This document shows, piece after piece, positions 1 through 9,156 of a stretch of 53,350 nucleotides of DNA (within the stretch, counting starts at the first letter, position 1; every line of letters starts with the position of its first letter). The stretch lies in the NCBI RefSeq assembly GCF_050313795.1, contig NZ_JBNPMC010000025.1, forward strand, positions 1-53,350. Direction: 5' to 3'. Position numbers and translations under genes: made by a program. Source of the DNA: CAMBRQ01 sp945870325 (GTDB taxonomy: Bacteria > Bacillota > Clostridia > Lachnospirales > Lachnospiraceae). The notes under the pieces were generated by a model. The model was given only the letters and a program-made list of their open reading frames with translations, did no database searches and was not told the DNA's origin.

Positions 1-1254
1 CCAATATCTTCTGACTCCCAAAACCGTCCTGTAATTTGCCGGAGAACTTGTCTTAATTCCTCCCGCCGGATATGGCTTACTGTTAGATGCATGTACAATC
101 GTATTGTTTCCAATATAAATCGCCACATGGTTGCTATATACAATAACATCGCCCGGAAGCATATCAGAATAATTCACCGCTTTTCCTCCTGCTAATTGTC
201 CCCAGGAATCTCTTGGTGTTGAGATACCAAATAATCTATGAATCTGCTGCACAAACCCTGAACAGTCAATACCATTCGTCAAACTATTACCGCCATATAC
301 ATATGGATTCCCAATATACTGGCATGCGCGGTTGGCAATCTGCTGACCAAGCGACGCATTACTAGGCTTAGATGGTGCTGGCGTGCTATTATTATTATTT
401 GTATTAGTATTTGTGTTAGTATTTGTATTATTGGTATTAGTATTTGTATTTGTGTTAGTATTTGCATTAGTTGGCTTTGAGGTATTGTTGGAATTATTGT
501 TTGTAGTATTTCCAGTTGTATTAGCCGGTTTATTCGTTGCGGCCGGTTTTGAGGTCTGTCCGGATGAATTGCCATTTCCCTTACCGTTATCCGCTGATGC
601 GACCACCGTCTCCGTCTGCTCGATCAACTGATTCAACTGTGCCGCTGCTTCAGCCCTGGCGATCTCCAACTGACTGTCAAAATCCGCAATCTGGCTTCTC
701 ATGCTGGCAAGCGTGCTTTCCATCCCAGCCTGCTGCTCGCTTAATTCCGCAGCCATCACTTCCATATCCGCCTGTCCGGATTCCAGTTCAACCTTAAGAT
801 CTGCTACTTGCTGCTTAGTGTCTATGTATTCCTGCAACTGCTGCCTGTCATAATTATGTACATTCTGAATATACTCTGCTTTATTCATCAATTCTGAGAA
901 AGAACCTGCTGTGATCAGTGTCTCAAACAGAGAATCTTCATTCTCCTCATAAATGTACTGAATCCTCAGTTTCATATCTTCATACTGTTTTCTTTCTTTC
1001 TCCTCGGCTGCCGCAAGATCCACTTCCGCCTGAGCAATTCTCTCTCCCTGATTCTCAATATCTTTCTGTAAAGCCTCATAATTCAGCAGCAAACTTACCA
1101 ACTGACTCTGTATATCATTGGCCTGGCTTTCCATCTCGCTTTTCTGAATCTCCAATGCCTGAACTTCATCATTCGGTTCTGCCATAACAGGCGTTACAAT
1201 AAAAGAACTCATCACAAGAGCTGTGATGAGCGTCTGTACATATCTCTTCTTCAT
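1..1254 (-). CDS. Secreted NlpC/P60 peptidoglycan endopeptidase, 3' end cut by window edge
   Basis: The frame stays open for 418 codons from the ATG at 1254 to base 1, so the stop lies outside the window. A GGGTGAG Shine-Dalgarno sits just upstream. In order: a signal peptide (about 1-27), a Glu/Gln/Lys-rich coiled coil (about 30-220), a low-complexity Thr/Asn linker (about 258-290), and an NlpC/P60 cysteine peptidase domain to the end. Catalytic Cys331 lies in DCSGF and His376 in NHVAIY. Such enzymes cleave gamma-D-Glu-diamino-acid bonds in wall peptides outside the cell, and the coiled coil probably controls access (PcsB/CwlO-like architecture). It is a paralogue of the next gene: both carry nearly the same segment around YVQNVHNYDR/YIQNVHNYDR. 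The visible C-terminus ends VRRYW and the partner ends YVRR, so little is probably missing. Confidence 0.88.
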   Translation of the reverse strand, partial: MKKRYVQTLITALVMSSFIVTPVMAEPNDEVQALEIQKSEMESQANDIQSQLVSLLLNYEALQKDIENQGERIAQAEVDLAAAEEKERKQYEDMKLRIQYIYEENEDSLFETLITAGSFSELMNKAEYIQNVHNYDRQQLQEYIDTKQQVADLKVELESGQADMEVMAAELSEQQAGMESTLASMRSQIADFDSQLEIARAEAAAQLNQLIEQTETVVASADNGKGNGNSSGQTSKPAATNKPANTTGNTTNNNSNNTSKPTNANTNTNTNTNTNNTNTNTNTNTNNNNSTPAPSKPSNASLGQQIANRACQYIGNPYVYGGNSLTNGIDCSGFVQQIHRLFGISTPRDSWGQLAGGKAVNYSDMLPGDVIVYSNHVAIYIGNNTIVHASNSKPYPAGGIKTSSPANYRTVLGVRRYW

Positions 1255-1401
1255 ATTCTCACCCATCCCGATTAATTATTATGTATACCAGTCATTCTCC
1301 CTCTCACCAGCATACTATACTCTCCCAAGTACATCTTAAAGTCAGGATACTACATTATTAAACTATTTTCAATCTTTTTACTGAAAATTCCTCCAGAAAT
1401 T

Positions 1402-1565
1402 GTAACAGTTCAGCCCGCGCCATTCGCAAAACGCATCTGCGATGCTTCTCCGCTGCTACGCAACTCTTTTTGCTCATAAAATGGCGCTCTGCTCATAAGC
1501 CGGATTGTGTGTTCATTCATGCAAGCATGATTCGCCCACAATCTGGCTTATGGCTGAACTGTTAC
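1402..1565. repeat. Multi-branched hairpin repeat between the two NlpC/P60 genes
   Basis: An outer perfect 14-bp stem (1402-1415 with 1552-1565) encloses two arms. Arm one closes with 1417-1424/1480-1487 (8 bp) and contains a small hairpin GCATCTGCGATGC. Arm two closes with 1494-1509/1537-1552 (16 bp, one G-U) and holds a TCATGC-AA-GCATGA hairpin. No convincing reading frame covers it. It looks like a dispersed intergenic structured repeat. Its motifs differ from those of the larger element family elsewhere in this window. Confidence 0.7.
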
Positions 1566-1574
1566 CAGAAATTC

Positions 1575-1622
1575 AAAAGATATATTACAGTTCAACCATA
1601 ATCGACCTGTAATATATCTTTT
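1575..1622 (-). terminator. Terminator of the second NlpC/P60 gene
   Basis: A perfect 16-bp inverted repeat (1575-1590 with 1607-1622) lies 28 bases past the stop codon of the 1650-2732 gene. Both arms end in A or T runs, so it could stop transcription from either side. Confidence 0.75.
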
Positions 1623-1649
1623 CCTTCTAATCTCTATACGCTTTCCATT

Positions 1650-2732
1650 CTATCGACGAACATAAATCATACCAGACTGTACCGGAGAGATCTTAACCAC
1701 ATCACCAGTATGCGGTGCATGAATCATCATTCCTCCACCGATATAGATACCACAATGGGTAGCCGTTGTTACTACATCACCCGGCTGCGGATTACTTACT
1801 CTTGTCCAACCCATGAACGTCATCGTCGTTCCGATACGTGTGTAACTTCCTGTCAGACAGTAGCCTACCAAACCAGAGCAATCGAAACTATTCGGTCCTG
1901 ATGCTCCCCATACATACGGCTTTCCAAGCTGACTGTATGCTCTGCTGACAACCGTGCCGCCATCAACAGAACTGCTGACATTACCGGAAGAAGTCGATCC
2001 ACCCGGTTTGCTAGTTGAAGTTCCTGTAGAAGGAGTATTGGTGTTACCAGAATTATTCGTAGTTGCCGCCTGCTGCTGACGCTGGCGTTCTGCTTCTTCT
2101 CTTTGCCGACGCTCTTCCGCCTCACGCGCTGCCTTTTCCGCTGCTTCCTGAATCTCTGCATCCAGATTCGCAACCTCTGCCTGCTTAGACTCAATCGTTG
2201 TATTCAGTTCTGTTTCTTTCTCTTCATATTCAGCCTGCTTAGACTCCATCACCTTCTGATCTTCTTCAAGTGTTGCCTTCAAGTCTGCAATCTGCTGCTT
2301 CGTCTCTACGTATTCCTGCAACTGCTCTCTATCATAATTATGTACATTCTGAACATATTCGGCTTTATTCACCAATTCTGAGAAGTTCTCTGCTGTTACC
2401 AGAGCCTCAAGCGCTGAGGTATCTCCTTCTTCATACATGAACTTGATACGTTTCTTCATCGCCTCGTACTGTTCTTTTTCCTTCTCTTCCGCAACCACAA
2501 GATCTTCTTCAGCCTGGGTAATCTCCTGTCCTTTCGCAATCAGTTCTTCTTCCAACGTTGCAAGTTTTGACATAAGATTTGTCAATTCATCCTGCAAAGA
2601 TTGCACCTCACTTTGCTTCGCTGCTTTCTGATCTTTCAACTCATCAACTGATGGCGCTGCCATAACCGGAGTCACAATCAAAGAACTTGCAACCACCGCT
2701 GTCAATAATCTTGCTCTAAATCTTTTCATCAT
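1650..2732 (-). CDS. Secreted coiled-coil NlpC/P60 endopeptidase
   Basis: This 360-residue exported wall hydrolase has a signal peptide (1-26, ending VMAAPS), a long coiled coil (about 28-215), a Ser/Thr/Gly/Asn-rich linker (about 220-262), and an NlpC/P60 domain (about 265-360) with catalytic Cys285 in DCSGL and His326 in THCGIY. It should cut peptidoglycan stem peptides outside the cell during growth or separation. The start at 2732 is preceded by AAAGGATG at good spacing; a second ATG follows at once, so the start could be one codon later. It has its own promoter, a terminator at 1575-1622, and a paralogue downstream on the same strand. The Asn/Thr-rich linker is shorter than in the paralogue. 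Confidence 0.93.
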   Translation of the reverse strand: MMKRFRARLLTAVVASSLIVTPVMAAPSVDELKDQKAAKQSEVQSLQDELTNLMSKLATLEEELIAKGQEITQAEEDLVVAEEKEKEQYEAMKKRIKFMYEEGDTSALEALVTAENFSELVNKAEYVQNVHNYDREQLQEYVETKQQIADLKATLEEDQKVMESKQAEYEEKETELNTTIESKQAEVANLDAEIQEAAEKAAREAEERRQREEAERQRQQQAATTNNSGNTNTPSTGTSTSKPGGSTSSGNVSSSVDGGTVVSRAYSQLGKPYVWGASGPNSFDCSGLVGYCLTGSYTRIGTTMTFMGWTRVSNPQPGDVVTTATHCGIYIGGGMMIHAPHTGDVVKISPVQSGMIYVRR

Positions 2733-2806
2733 TAAATCATCCTTTTTATTTACTTTTATACTCTTTATACCTTTGTTCGGTATGAATACTCTTATACCCA
2801 GTACCC

Positions 2807-2835
2807 ATTATACTCTACAGCGCCAAAATTTGCAA
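2807..2835 (-). promoter_or_regulatory. Sigma-A promoter of the NlpC/P60 gene
   Basis: On the minus strand, TTGCAA (2830-2835) and TATAAT (2807-2812) are separated by exactly 17 bases. The promoter lies about 75 bases upstream of the start codon at 2732. Confidence 0.75.
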
Positions 2836-2867
2836 CATTTTTTAATATTTATGTAACATTTTCCATT

Positions 2868-2964
2868 TGGGGAACTGGGAGATGTCAGATAGAAGATCAA
2901 ATCATGAGCAACTTGACCTTCCACCGTCCACTTCCCACAATCCCCCAATTTTCCCATCAAATTC
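2868..2964 (-). repeat. Copy G: miniature of the dispersed structured element at the gltD 3' end
   Basis: Just after the gltD stop, the minus strand reads GATGGGAAAATT, then TGGGAAGTGGACGGTGGAAGG, which resembles the head of copy B (TGGGAAGTGTACGG). A short hairpin with a 9-bp stem (GAAGGTCAA pairing TTGATCTTC) follows, then CTGACATCTCC, identical to the tail junction of copy B. The whole P1-P5 body of the long copies is replaced by this one hairpin. I infer a shortened or decayed copy. Confidence 0.55.
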
Positions 2965-4464
2965 CTACTGCACATTCATATTCGTATACCCCATAAGACT
3001 GATATCCACTTCCTGTGCCACTTCCCGACCTTCACGAATAGCCCATACGACCAGGGACTGTCCTCTGTGCATATCACCCGCGGTGAATACATTCTTTACA
3101 TTCGTATGATATTCGCCTGCTGGTGTTGCCACATTCGTCCGTTCATTAACCTCAACGCCGAATGCTTTCGTGACATAATTCTCGCTTCCTAAGAATCCGG
3201 CTGCGATCAGTACCAGATCTACATCTACGGTATATTCACTGCCCGTAACTTCTGCCATCATCATGCGTCCTGTCTTCTCATCCTTCTTGGATTCCAGTTT
3301 TACAAGAACTGCCTTACATACATTGCCATTTTTATCCTTTTTGAATTCTTTGACTGTCGTCTGGTATTCTCTCGGATCTTTACCGAAGACTGCCGCTGCC
3401 TCCTGCTGACCGTAATCCGTCTTGCAGACTCTCGGCCACTCCGGCCACGGATTCATCTCAGTACGCTCATCCGGGGCTTTTGGCATCATTTCTAATTGAA
3501 GGACAGATTTCGCACCGTGACGCATGGAAGTACCCACACAGTCATTACCAGTATCTCCGCCACCGATTACCATAACTTTCTTACCTTTTGCAGAGATATA
3601 TGTGCCGTCTTTTAACTGCATATTATTAGACCAAAGTGCTTTTGTCGTCGATTTTAAGAAATCAACTGCAAAATAGATTCCTTTTGCATCACGTCCAGGA
3701 ACTTTGATATCCCTTGGATTGGATGCGCCACAACAAAGAATCACACGATCGAACTCTTTTAATAAAGAAGCAGCCTTTTTATCCTTGCCGATATTGCAAT
3801 TCGTCACGAAAGTAATTCCCTCTTCTTCCATAATACGAATCTTACGATCAATGATCTGTTTCTCAAGTTTCATATTCGGGATGCCATAACGAAGCAGTCC
3901 CCCCACTTTATCCTCGCGCTCGAATACAGTAACGCTATGTCCTCTTCGGTTCAGCATATCCGCTGCCGCAAGTCCGGACGGACCGGAGCCTACGATTGCC
4001 ACTTTCTTTCCGGTGCGTACTTTGACCGGCTTTGCAGCGGCATAACCTTTCTCATATGCATTTTCAATAATTCCATACTCATTCGCCTTTGTAGAAACAG
4101 CATCTCCATTCAAAGAGCAGGTACATGCTGCCTCACACAGCGCCGGACATACTCTTGATGTGAATTCCGGAAAATTGTTCGTCTTCTTCAGACGGTAATA
4201 CGCTTCCTCCCAGTTGCCATGATAGATCAGGTCATTCCACTCCGGCACCAGATTGTGCAGCGGACAGCCGCTTGCCATCCCCATGATCATCTGACCAGCC
4301 TGGCAAAATGGAACTCCGCATGCCATACATCTGGCTCCCTGTCTTTCCTGCTCTTCTTTAGACAGAGGCGTGTGGAATTCGTTAAAATGCCTGATTCTTG
4401 ATTTCGGTTCTTCTGCTAATTTATCCTGTCTTTCATAATCCATAAATCCTGTTGCTTTTCCCAC
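2965..4464 (-). CDS. gltD: Glutamate synthase small subunit
   Basis: This is the 499-residue beta subunit of NADPH-type glutamate synthase. It oxidises NAD(P)H on FAD and passes electrons to the large subunit, which makes glutamate from glutamine and 2-oxoglutarate in the cytosol. N-terminal cysteine clusters (CMACGVPFC and CPALCEAACTC) bind Fe-S centres. A first dinucleotide fold GSGPSGLAAA follows, then a second, GGGDTGNDC. The length is usual for the family. The start is a GTG at 4464 with AGGAGG eight bases upstream. It follows gltB with only 12 bases between, so the two are co-transcribed and probably translationally coupled. A miniature structured repeat begins right after the stop. Related FAD proteins of pyrimidine metabolism are ruled out by the gltB partner. 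Confidence 0.97.
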   Translation of the reverse strand: MGKATGFMDYERQDKLAEEPKSRIRHFNEFHTPLSKEEQERQGARCMACGVPFCQAGQMIMGMASGCPLHNLVPEWNDLIYHGNWEEAYYRLKKTNNFPEFTSRVCPALCEAACTCSLNGDAVSTKANEYGIIENAYEKGYAAAKPVKVRTGKKVAIVGSGPSGLAAADMLNRRGHSVTVFEREDKVGGLLRYGIPNMKLEKQIIDRKIRIMEEEGITFVTNCNIGKDKKAASLLKEFDRVILCCGASNPRDIKVPGRDAKGIYFAVDFLKSTTKALWSNNMQLKDGTYISAKGKKVMVIGGGDTGNDCVGTSMRHGAKSVLQLEMMPKAPDERTEMNPWPEWPRVCKTDYGQQEAAAVFGKDPREYQTTVKEFKKDKNGNVCKAVLVKLESKKDEKTGRMMMAEVTGSEYTVDVDLVLIAAGFLGSENYVTKAFGVEVNERTNVATPAGEYHTNVKNVFTAGDMHRGQSLVVWAIREGREVAQEVDISLMGYTNMNVQ

Positions 4465-4476
4465 TGTTCTCGCCTC

Positions 4477-7400
4477 CTATCTTCCACCTTTGATTGCGTA
4501 AAATGCTTCAATCTTCGCCTGCTCACTGTTCATGCCTTGTTCTTCCATCTGCAGGATTGTCGTCAGCATCCGTTCGTAATCAACCGGTATAATCTTCTTG
4601 AATTTTGGCAGATAATCTGTGAAATTATCCAAAATCTCTTTTCCAATCTCTGAATTGGTGTAAGATACATGTTCTTCAATCATGCCTTTTAGCTCATTTA
4701 CATCGAATTTTGAAGTAATCTTTTCGATGTTGACCATCTGTTTGTTGACGTTCATATACAAGTCATTATTCATATCCAGAACATATGCCACGCCACCGCT
4801 CATACCTGCTGCAAAGTTCTTGCCAGTCTTACCGAGGACAGCCACGCGTCCTCCGGTCATATACTCGCATCCATGATCACCTACGCCTTCGACAACAGCC
4901 GTCACGCCAGAGTTACGTACTGCAAAACGTTCTCCCGCGACACCATTGATGAATGCCTTGCCGCTGGTTGCTCCGTAGAGCGCAACATTTCCTATTATAA
5001 TGTTCTCATTATGTTTGTACTTCACTCCCTTTGGCGGATAGACGATCAACTTACCGCCGGATAATCCTTTCCCGAAGTAGTCATTGCTGTCTCCTACCAG
5101 TTCCAGAGTCAATCCCTTCGGAATGAATGCACCGTATGACTGTCCGCCTGCACCGGTACATTTGACCACATAACTGTCTTCTGCAAGTCCTTCCGGATAC
5201 CGCTTCGTAATCTCCGATCCAAAGATAGTTCCAAACGTACGGTTGATATTCGTTACATCTACTTCGATGATTCTCTTCTGTCCTTTCTCCAGGGATGGAA
5301 GCAGTTCTTTCACCAGAACCTTCTCATCCAGTGTCTTCTCTAATTCAAAATCGAATACCTTCTTCGGATTGAATGTAACCGGAGTCTTGGTTCCTTCATA
5401 TGGATTATAAAGGATCTGCTCCAGATTCAAGGTTGCTGCTCTGTCAGAAGTCGCATGTTCCTTCACTCTCAGAAGGTCGGTACGTCCAACCAGTTCATCG
5501 ATTGTGCGTACACCTAATTTTGCCATATATTCTCTTAAATTCTCTGCCATGAACCGCATAAAGTTCACAACATATTCCGGTTTGCCGGTGAAACGTTTCC
5601 TTAACTCAGGATTCTGGGTTGCCACGCCGACCGGACAGGTATCCAGATTACATACCCGCATCATCACACAGCCCATCGTTACCAGAGGTGCTGTTGCGAA
5701 TCCGAATTCCTCTGCTCCAAGGATCGCTGCAATCGCCACATCACGTCCGCTCATCAACTTACCGTCTGTCTCGATACGGACCCTCTCTCTTAAGCCATTC
5801 TGAATCAGTGTCTGATGGGTCTCTGCAAGTCCCAGTTCCCAAGGAAGCCCTGCATTGTGGATAGAACTCCTCGGAGCCGCACCGGTTCCTCCGTCATATC
5901 CGGAGATCAGGATCAACCCTGCACCCGCCTTCGCAACACCTGCCGCAACCGTACCAACACCTGCCTCAGATACCAGTTTTACAGAGATTCTGGCATCCTT
6001 ATTCGCGTTCTTGCAGTCGTAGATCAACTGCGCCAAGTCCTCAATGGAATAGATATCATGATGAGGCGGTGGCGAGATCAGACTTACTCCCGGCGTGGAG
6101 TGACGAGTCGTAGCAATCCAAGGATATACCTTTCCTCCCGGAAGATGTCCTCCCTCTCCCGGTTTCGCGCCTTGCGCCATCTTAATCTGAATCTCTTTCG
6201 CACTTACCAGATATCTGCTGGTCACGCCAAAACGTCCGGATGCCACCTGCTTAATCGCAGAGCATCTGTTTGTATCCAGACGGCTGGTCTCCTCTCCACC
6301 TTCACCACTGTTAGATTTACCATGAAGCTGGTTCATCGCAATCGCCAGCGTCTCATGAGCCTCTTTGGAAATAGATCCGTAAGACATAGCCCCCGTTTTA
6401 AATCTGGTCACAATAGAATCCACGCTTTCTACTTCCTCAATCGGGATTCCTTTCTTCGGATAATTGAACTCTAACTGTCCTCTAAGATTGATATGCTCAC
6501 CTTCTGCGTTGACCATCTCCGTATATTTCTTGAACATCTCATAATCGCCGCGTCTGGTAGACTGCTGCAACATATGTATGGTCTGCGGATTATAGAGATG
6601 CTTCTCCCCTCCGCTCTTAGACTTATGCTGTCCCACGCTGTCCAGTGTCATATCCACTTCCAGTCCCAATGGATCGAATGCCTGGGAATGACGCGCTACA
6701 TAATCTGCTGCAATCTCTTCGATTCCGATACCGCCGACACGGCTGACCGTATCTGTAAAATATTTCTGGATAAATTCTTCTTTTAATCCAAGTGCCTCGA
6801 AGATCTTCGCACCCTGATAGGACTGAATCGTAGAGATACCCATCTTGGATGCAATCTTTACAATGCCATGGATCACTGCATGGTTATAGTCATCCACTGC
6901 CGCATAATAATCCTTCTGAAGCATATTCGTGTCGATCAACTGTTTGATAGACTCATGTGCCAGATATGGGTTGATCGCACAGGCGCCATAGCCAAGCAGT
7001 GTCGCAAAATGATGTACCTCACGAGGCTCTCCTGTCTCCAAGATGATCGCAACCGAAGTCCTCTTCTTCGTACGTACCAGATGCTGCTGCAGTCCGGATA
7101 GTGCCAGAAGTGACGGCATCGCAACATGGTATTCATCCACGCCTCTGTCTGAGAGGATCAGGATATTGGCTCCTTCACGGATTGCACGGTCCACTTCGAT
7201 GAAGAGGTAGTCGATCGCTTTCTCAAGCCCGGAATTCTTATAATAGACAATCGGAATCTCTGCAACTTTGAATCCATCCGCCTTCATATTCTTAATCTTC
7301 AGAAGGTCCGTGTTCGTAAGAATCGGGTTGTTTACCTTCAGCATCTTACAGTTCTCTTCTTTCTCCTCAAGAAGGTTACCATCCGATCCAATATAAACGG

Positions 7401-9012
7401 TAGTTGAAGTAACCACTTCCTCGCGAATCGCATCAATTGGAGGGTTCGTAACCTGAGCGAAAAGCTGCTTAAAGTAGCCAAACAGATTCTGGTGCTTATC
7501 TGACAATACTGCTAACGGTGCATCAATACCCATAGCAGCCGTTCCTTCTCCGCCGTTCGTTGCCATGGTCAGGATTGAGGATTTTACTTCTTCATAAGAG
7601 TAGCCGAATGCTTTCTGAAGCCTCTTGCACTCTTCTGCTGTATAAGTCGGCACTTTCTGATTCGGGATCTTCAGATCTTCTAATTCCACAAGATTGCTGT
7701 CCAGCCATTCTCCGTACGGCTGTCTGCTGGCATACATCTCTTTTAATTCTTCATCATCTATCACTTTGCCCTGAACCGTATCAACCAGCAGCATCTTTCC
7801 GGGATGCAGACGTTCTTTTACCAGGATCTTTCTCGGATCAATATCCAGGACTCCAACCTCGGATGACAGAATCAAAGTATCATCGTCCGTAATGTAATAT
7901 CTGGAAGGACGAAGTCCGTTACGGTCAAGAACAGCACCCATACAGTCACCATCACTGAACAGGATAGATGCCGGACCATCCCAAGGCTCCATCATAGTTG
8001 CATAATACTGATAAAAGTCCTTCTTCTTCTGGGACATATTCTTCGTATTCGCCCATGGCTCCGGAATTGCGATCATAACAGCCAGCGGCAGATCCATTCC
8101 GCTCATAACCATGAACTCAATGGCATTGTCAAGCATCGCAGAATCAGAACCCGCAATATTAATAGCCGGGAGGACTTTGTGCAGTTCACCTTTCAGATGT
8201 TCGGATTCCATATTCTCTTCTCTGGCACGCATCTTATCCGCATTACCACGGATAGTATTGATCTCACCGTTATGTACGATGAAGCGGTTCGGATGTGCGC
8301 GCTCCCAACTTGGATTCGTATTAGTACTGAATCTGGAATGCACAAGCGCAATCGCAGACTCATAGTCCTCGTTCTGCAGATCCTCGAAGAAGGAACGCAG
8401 CTGGCCTACCAAGAACATTCCCTTATAAGCAATAGTTCTGCTGGACAGAGAAGCCACATAAGTGTCATCACTGCTCTGTTCAAAGATCCGGCGCACAACA
8501 TACAAACGTCTGTCAAAATCAATTCCTTTCGCAATCTTCTTCGGACGCTCAATGAATCCCTGCATAATACATGGCATACATTCTACCGCACGGCTTCCAA
8601 GCACATCCGGCTTCACCGGAACCTCTCTCCAGCCAAGGAAATTCATTCCTTCCTTCTTAACGATAACCTCGAAGATCTTCTTTGCCTGATTCTTCTTCAG
8701 TTCATCCTGCGGGAAGAAAAACATACCCACGCCATAATCTCTCTCTGAACCTAAAAAGATGCCGAGAGGTTCACAGACTTTGGTGAAAAAATTATGGGAA
8801 ATCTGTAATAATATTCCAACTCCATCGCCCGTCTTACCTTCGGCATCCTTGCCAGCTCTATGTTCTAAATTCTCTACAATCTTCAAAGCATTCGCCACCG
8901 TATCATGGCTCTTCTGCCCCTTGATATTAACGATCGCGCCAATTCCGCAGTTATCGTGTTCAAACTGGGAACGATACAGCCCGACCTGATTGTTTACAAT
9001 CTGTTCGTTCAT
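4477..9012 (-). CDS. gltB: Glutamate synthase large subunit
   Basis: This 1511-residue alpha subunit combines a class-II glutaminase domain, a central domain, the FMN/3Fe-4S synthase barrel and the C-terminal GXGXG beta-helix. The catalytic cysteine is Cys22 (HDNCGIGA), so a 21-residue propeptide must be removed. The iron-sulfur motif is C-x5-C-x4-C in GCVMMRVCNLDTCPVG. The glycine-rich repeat is seen around GGQSYGAF and GGRVAVLG. It converts glutamine plus 2-oxoglutarate to two glutamates with electrons from GltD. The start at 9012 has a GAAAGGA site. A promoter and a palindrome lie upstream, and gltD follows in the same operon. All domains are intact and full length. Confidence 0.98.
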   Translation of the reverse strand: MNEQIVNNQVGLYRSQFEHDNCGIGAIVNIKGQKSHDTVANALKIVENLEHRAGKDAEGKTGDGVGILLQISHNFFTKVCEPLGIFLGSERDYGVGMFFFPQDELKKNQAKKIFEVIVKKEGMNFLGWREVPVKPDVLGSRAVECMPCIMQGFIERPKKIAKGIDFDRRLYVVRRIFEQSSDDTYVASLSSRTIAYKGMFLVGQLRSFFEDLQNEDYESAIALVHSRFSTNTNPSWERAHPNRFIVHNGEINTIRGNADKMRAREENMESEHLKGELHKVLPAINIAGSDSAMLDNAIEFMVMSGMDLPLAVMIAIPEPWANTKNMSQKKKDFYQYYATMMEPWDGPASILFSDGDCMGAVLDRNGLRPSRYYITDDDTLILSSEVGVLDIDPRKILVKERLHPGKMLLVDTVQGKVIDDEELKEMYASRQPYGEWLDSNLVELEDLKIPNQKVPTYTAEECKRLQKAFGYSYEEVKSSILTMATNGGEGTAAMGIDAPLAVLSDKHQNLFGYFKQLFAQVTNPPIDAIREEVVTSTTVYIGSDGNLLEEKEENCKMLKVNNPILTNTDLLKIKNMKADGFKVAEIPIVYYKNSGLEKAIDYLFIEVDRAIREGANILILSDRGVDEYHVAMPSLLALSGLQQHLVRTKKRTSVAIILETGEPREVHHFATLLGYGACAINPYLAHESIKQLIDTNMLQKDYYAAVDDYNHAVIHGIVKIASKMGISTIQSYQGAKIFEALGLKEEFIQKYFTDTVSRVGGIGIEEIAADYVARHSQAFDPLGLEVDMTLDSVGQHKSKSGGEKHLYNPQTIHMLQQSTRRGDYEMFKKYTEMVNAEGEHINLRGQLEFNYPKKGIPIEEVESVDSIVTRFKTGAMSYGSISKEAHETLAIAMNQLHGKSNSGEGGEETSRLDTNRCSAIKQVASGRFGVTSRYLVSAKEIQIKMAQGAKPGEGGHLPGGKVYPWIATTRHSTPGVSLISPPPHHDIYSIEDLAQLIYDCKNANKDARISVKLVSEAGVGTVAAGVAKAGAGLILISGYDGGTGAAPRSSIHNAGLPWELGLAETHQTLIQNGLRERVRIETDGKLMSGRDVAIAAILGAEEFGFATAPLVTMGCVMMRVCNLDTCPVGVATQNPELRKRFTGKPEYVVNFMRFMAENLREYMAKLGVRTIDELVGRTDLLRVKEHATSDRAATLNLEQILYNPYEGTKTPVTFNPKKVFDFELEKTLDEKVLVKELLPSLEKGQKRIIEVDVTNINRTFGTIFGSEITKRYPEGLAEDSYVVKCTGAGGQSYGAFIPKGLTLELVGDSNDYFGKGLSGGKLIVYPPKGVKYKHNENIIIGNVALYGATSGKAFINGVAGERFAVRNSGVTAVVEGVGDHGCEYMTGGRVAVLGKTGKNFAAGMSGGVAYVLDMNNDLYMNVNKQMVNIEKITSKFDVNELKGMIEEHVSYTNSEIGKEILDNFTDYLPKFKKIIPVDYERMLTTILQMEEQGMNSEQAKIEAFYAIKGGR

Positions 9013-9041
9013 ATATCTATTCCTTTCTTTATTTTTTTCCT

Positions 9042-9101
9042 ACTATACTACTTTTCTTCCCAGTTGTAAATAGGAAATTTTTATCAAATTATCAGATAAT
9101 T
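9042..9101 (-). promoter_or_regulatory. gltB promoter with upstream palindrome
   Basis: On the minus strand, TTTACA (9065-9070) and TATAGT (9042-9047) are spaced 17 bases apart, about 30 bases before the gltB start. A palindrome, AATTATC-A-GATAATT (9087-9101), sits 16 bases upstream of the -35 hexamer. That is where LysR-type activators such as GltC usually bind, so it is a candidate operator. Which regulator binds is not visible here. Confidence 0.65.
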
Positions 9102-9121
9102 AGAAAATATCGTTTTATTCT

Positions 9122-9156
9122 ATAAAAAATCTGACATCTTATGCAGATGCCAGATT
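9122..9156 (-). terminator. Terminator overlapping the CPBP protease stop codon
   Basis: The stem AATCTGACATC/GATGCCAGATT (9128-9138 with 9146-9156, one wobble) is followed on the minus strand by a U-rich run. The stop codon of the 9139-10080 gene lies in the loop, so the terminator uses the last codons of the gene. Confidence 0.75.

Noticed and set aside
385..480. CRISPR or tandem repeat array
   Set aside because: The repeat unit is the Thr/Asn codon pattern inside the NlpC/P60 linker, without spacers.
5815..6474. Long plus-strand frames inside gltB and gltD
   Set aside because: They are antisense shadows: gltB and gltD are full length and conserved on the minus strand, and the plus frames lack ribosome sites and family motifs.
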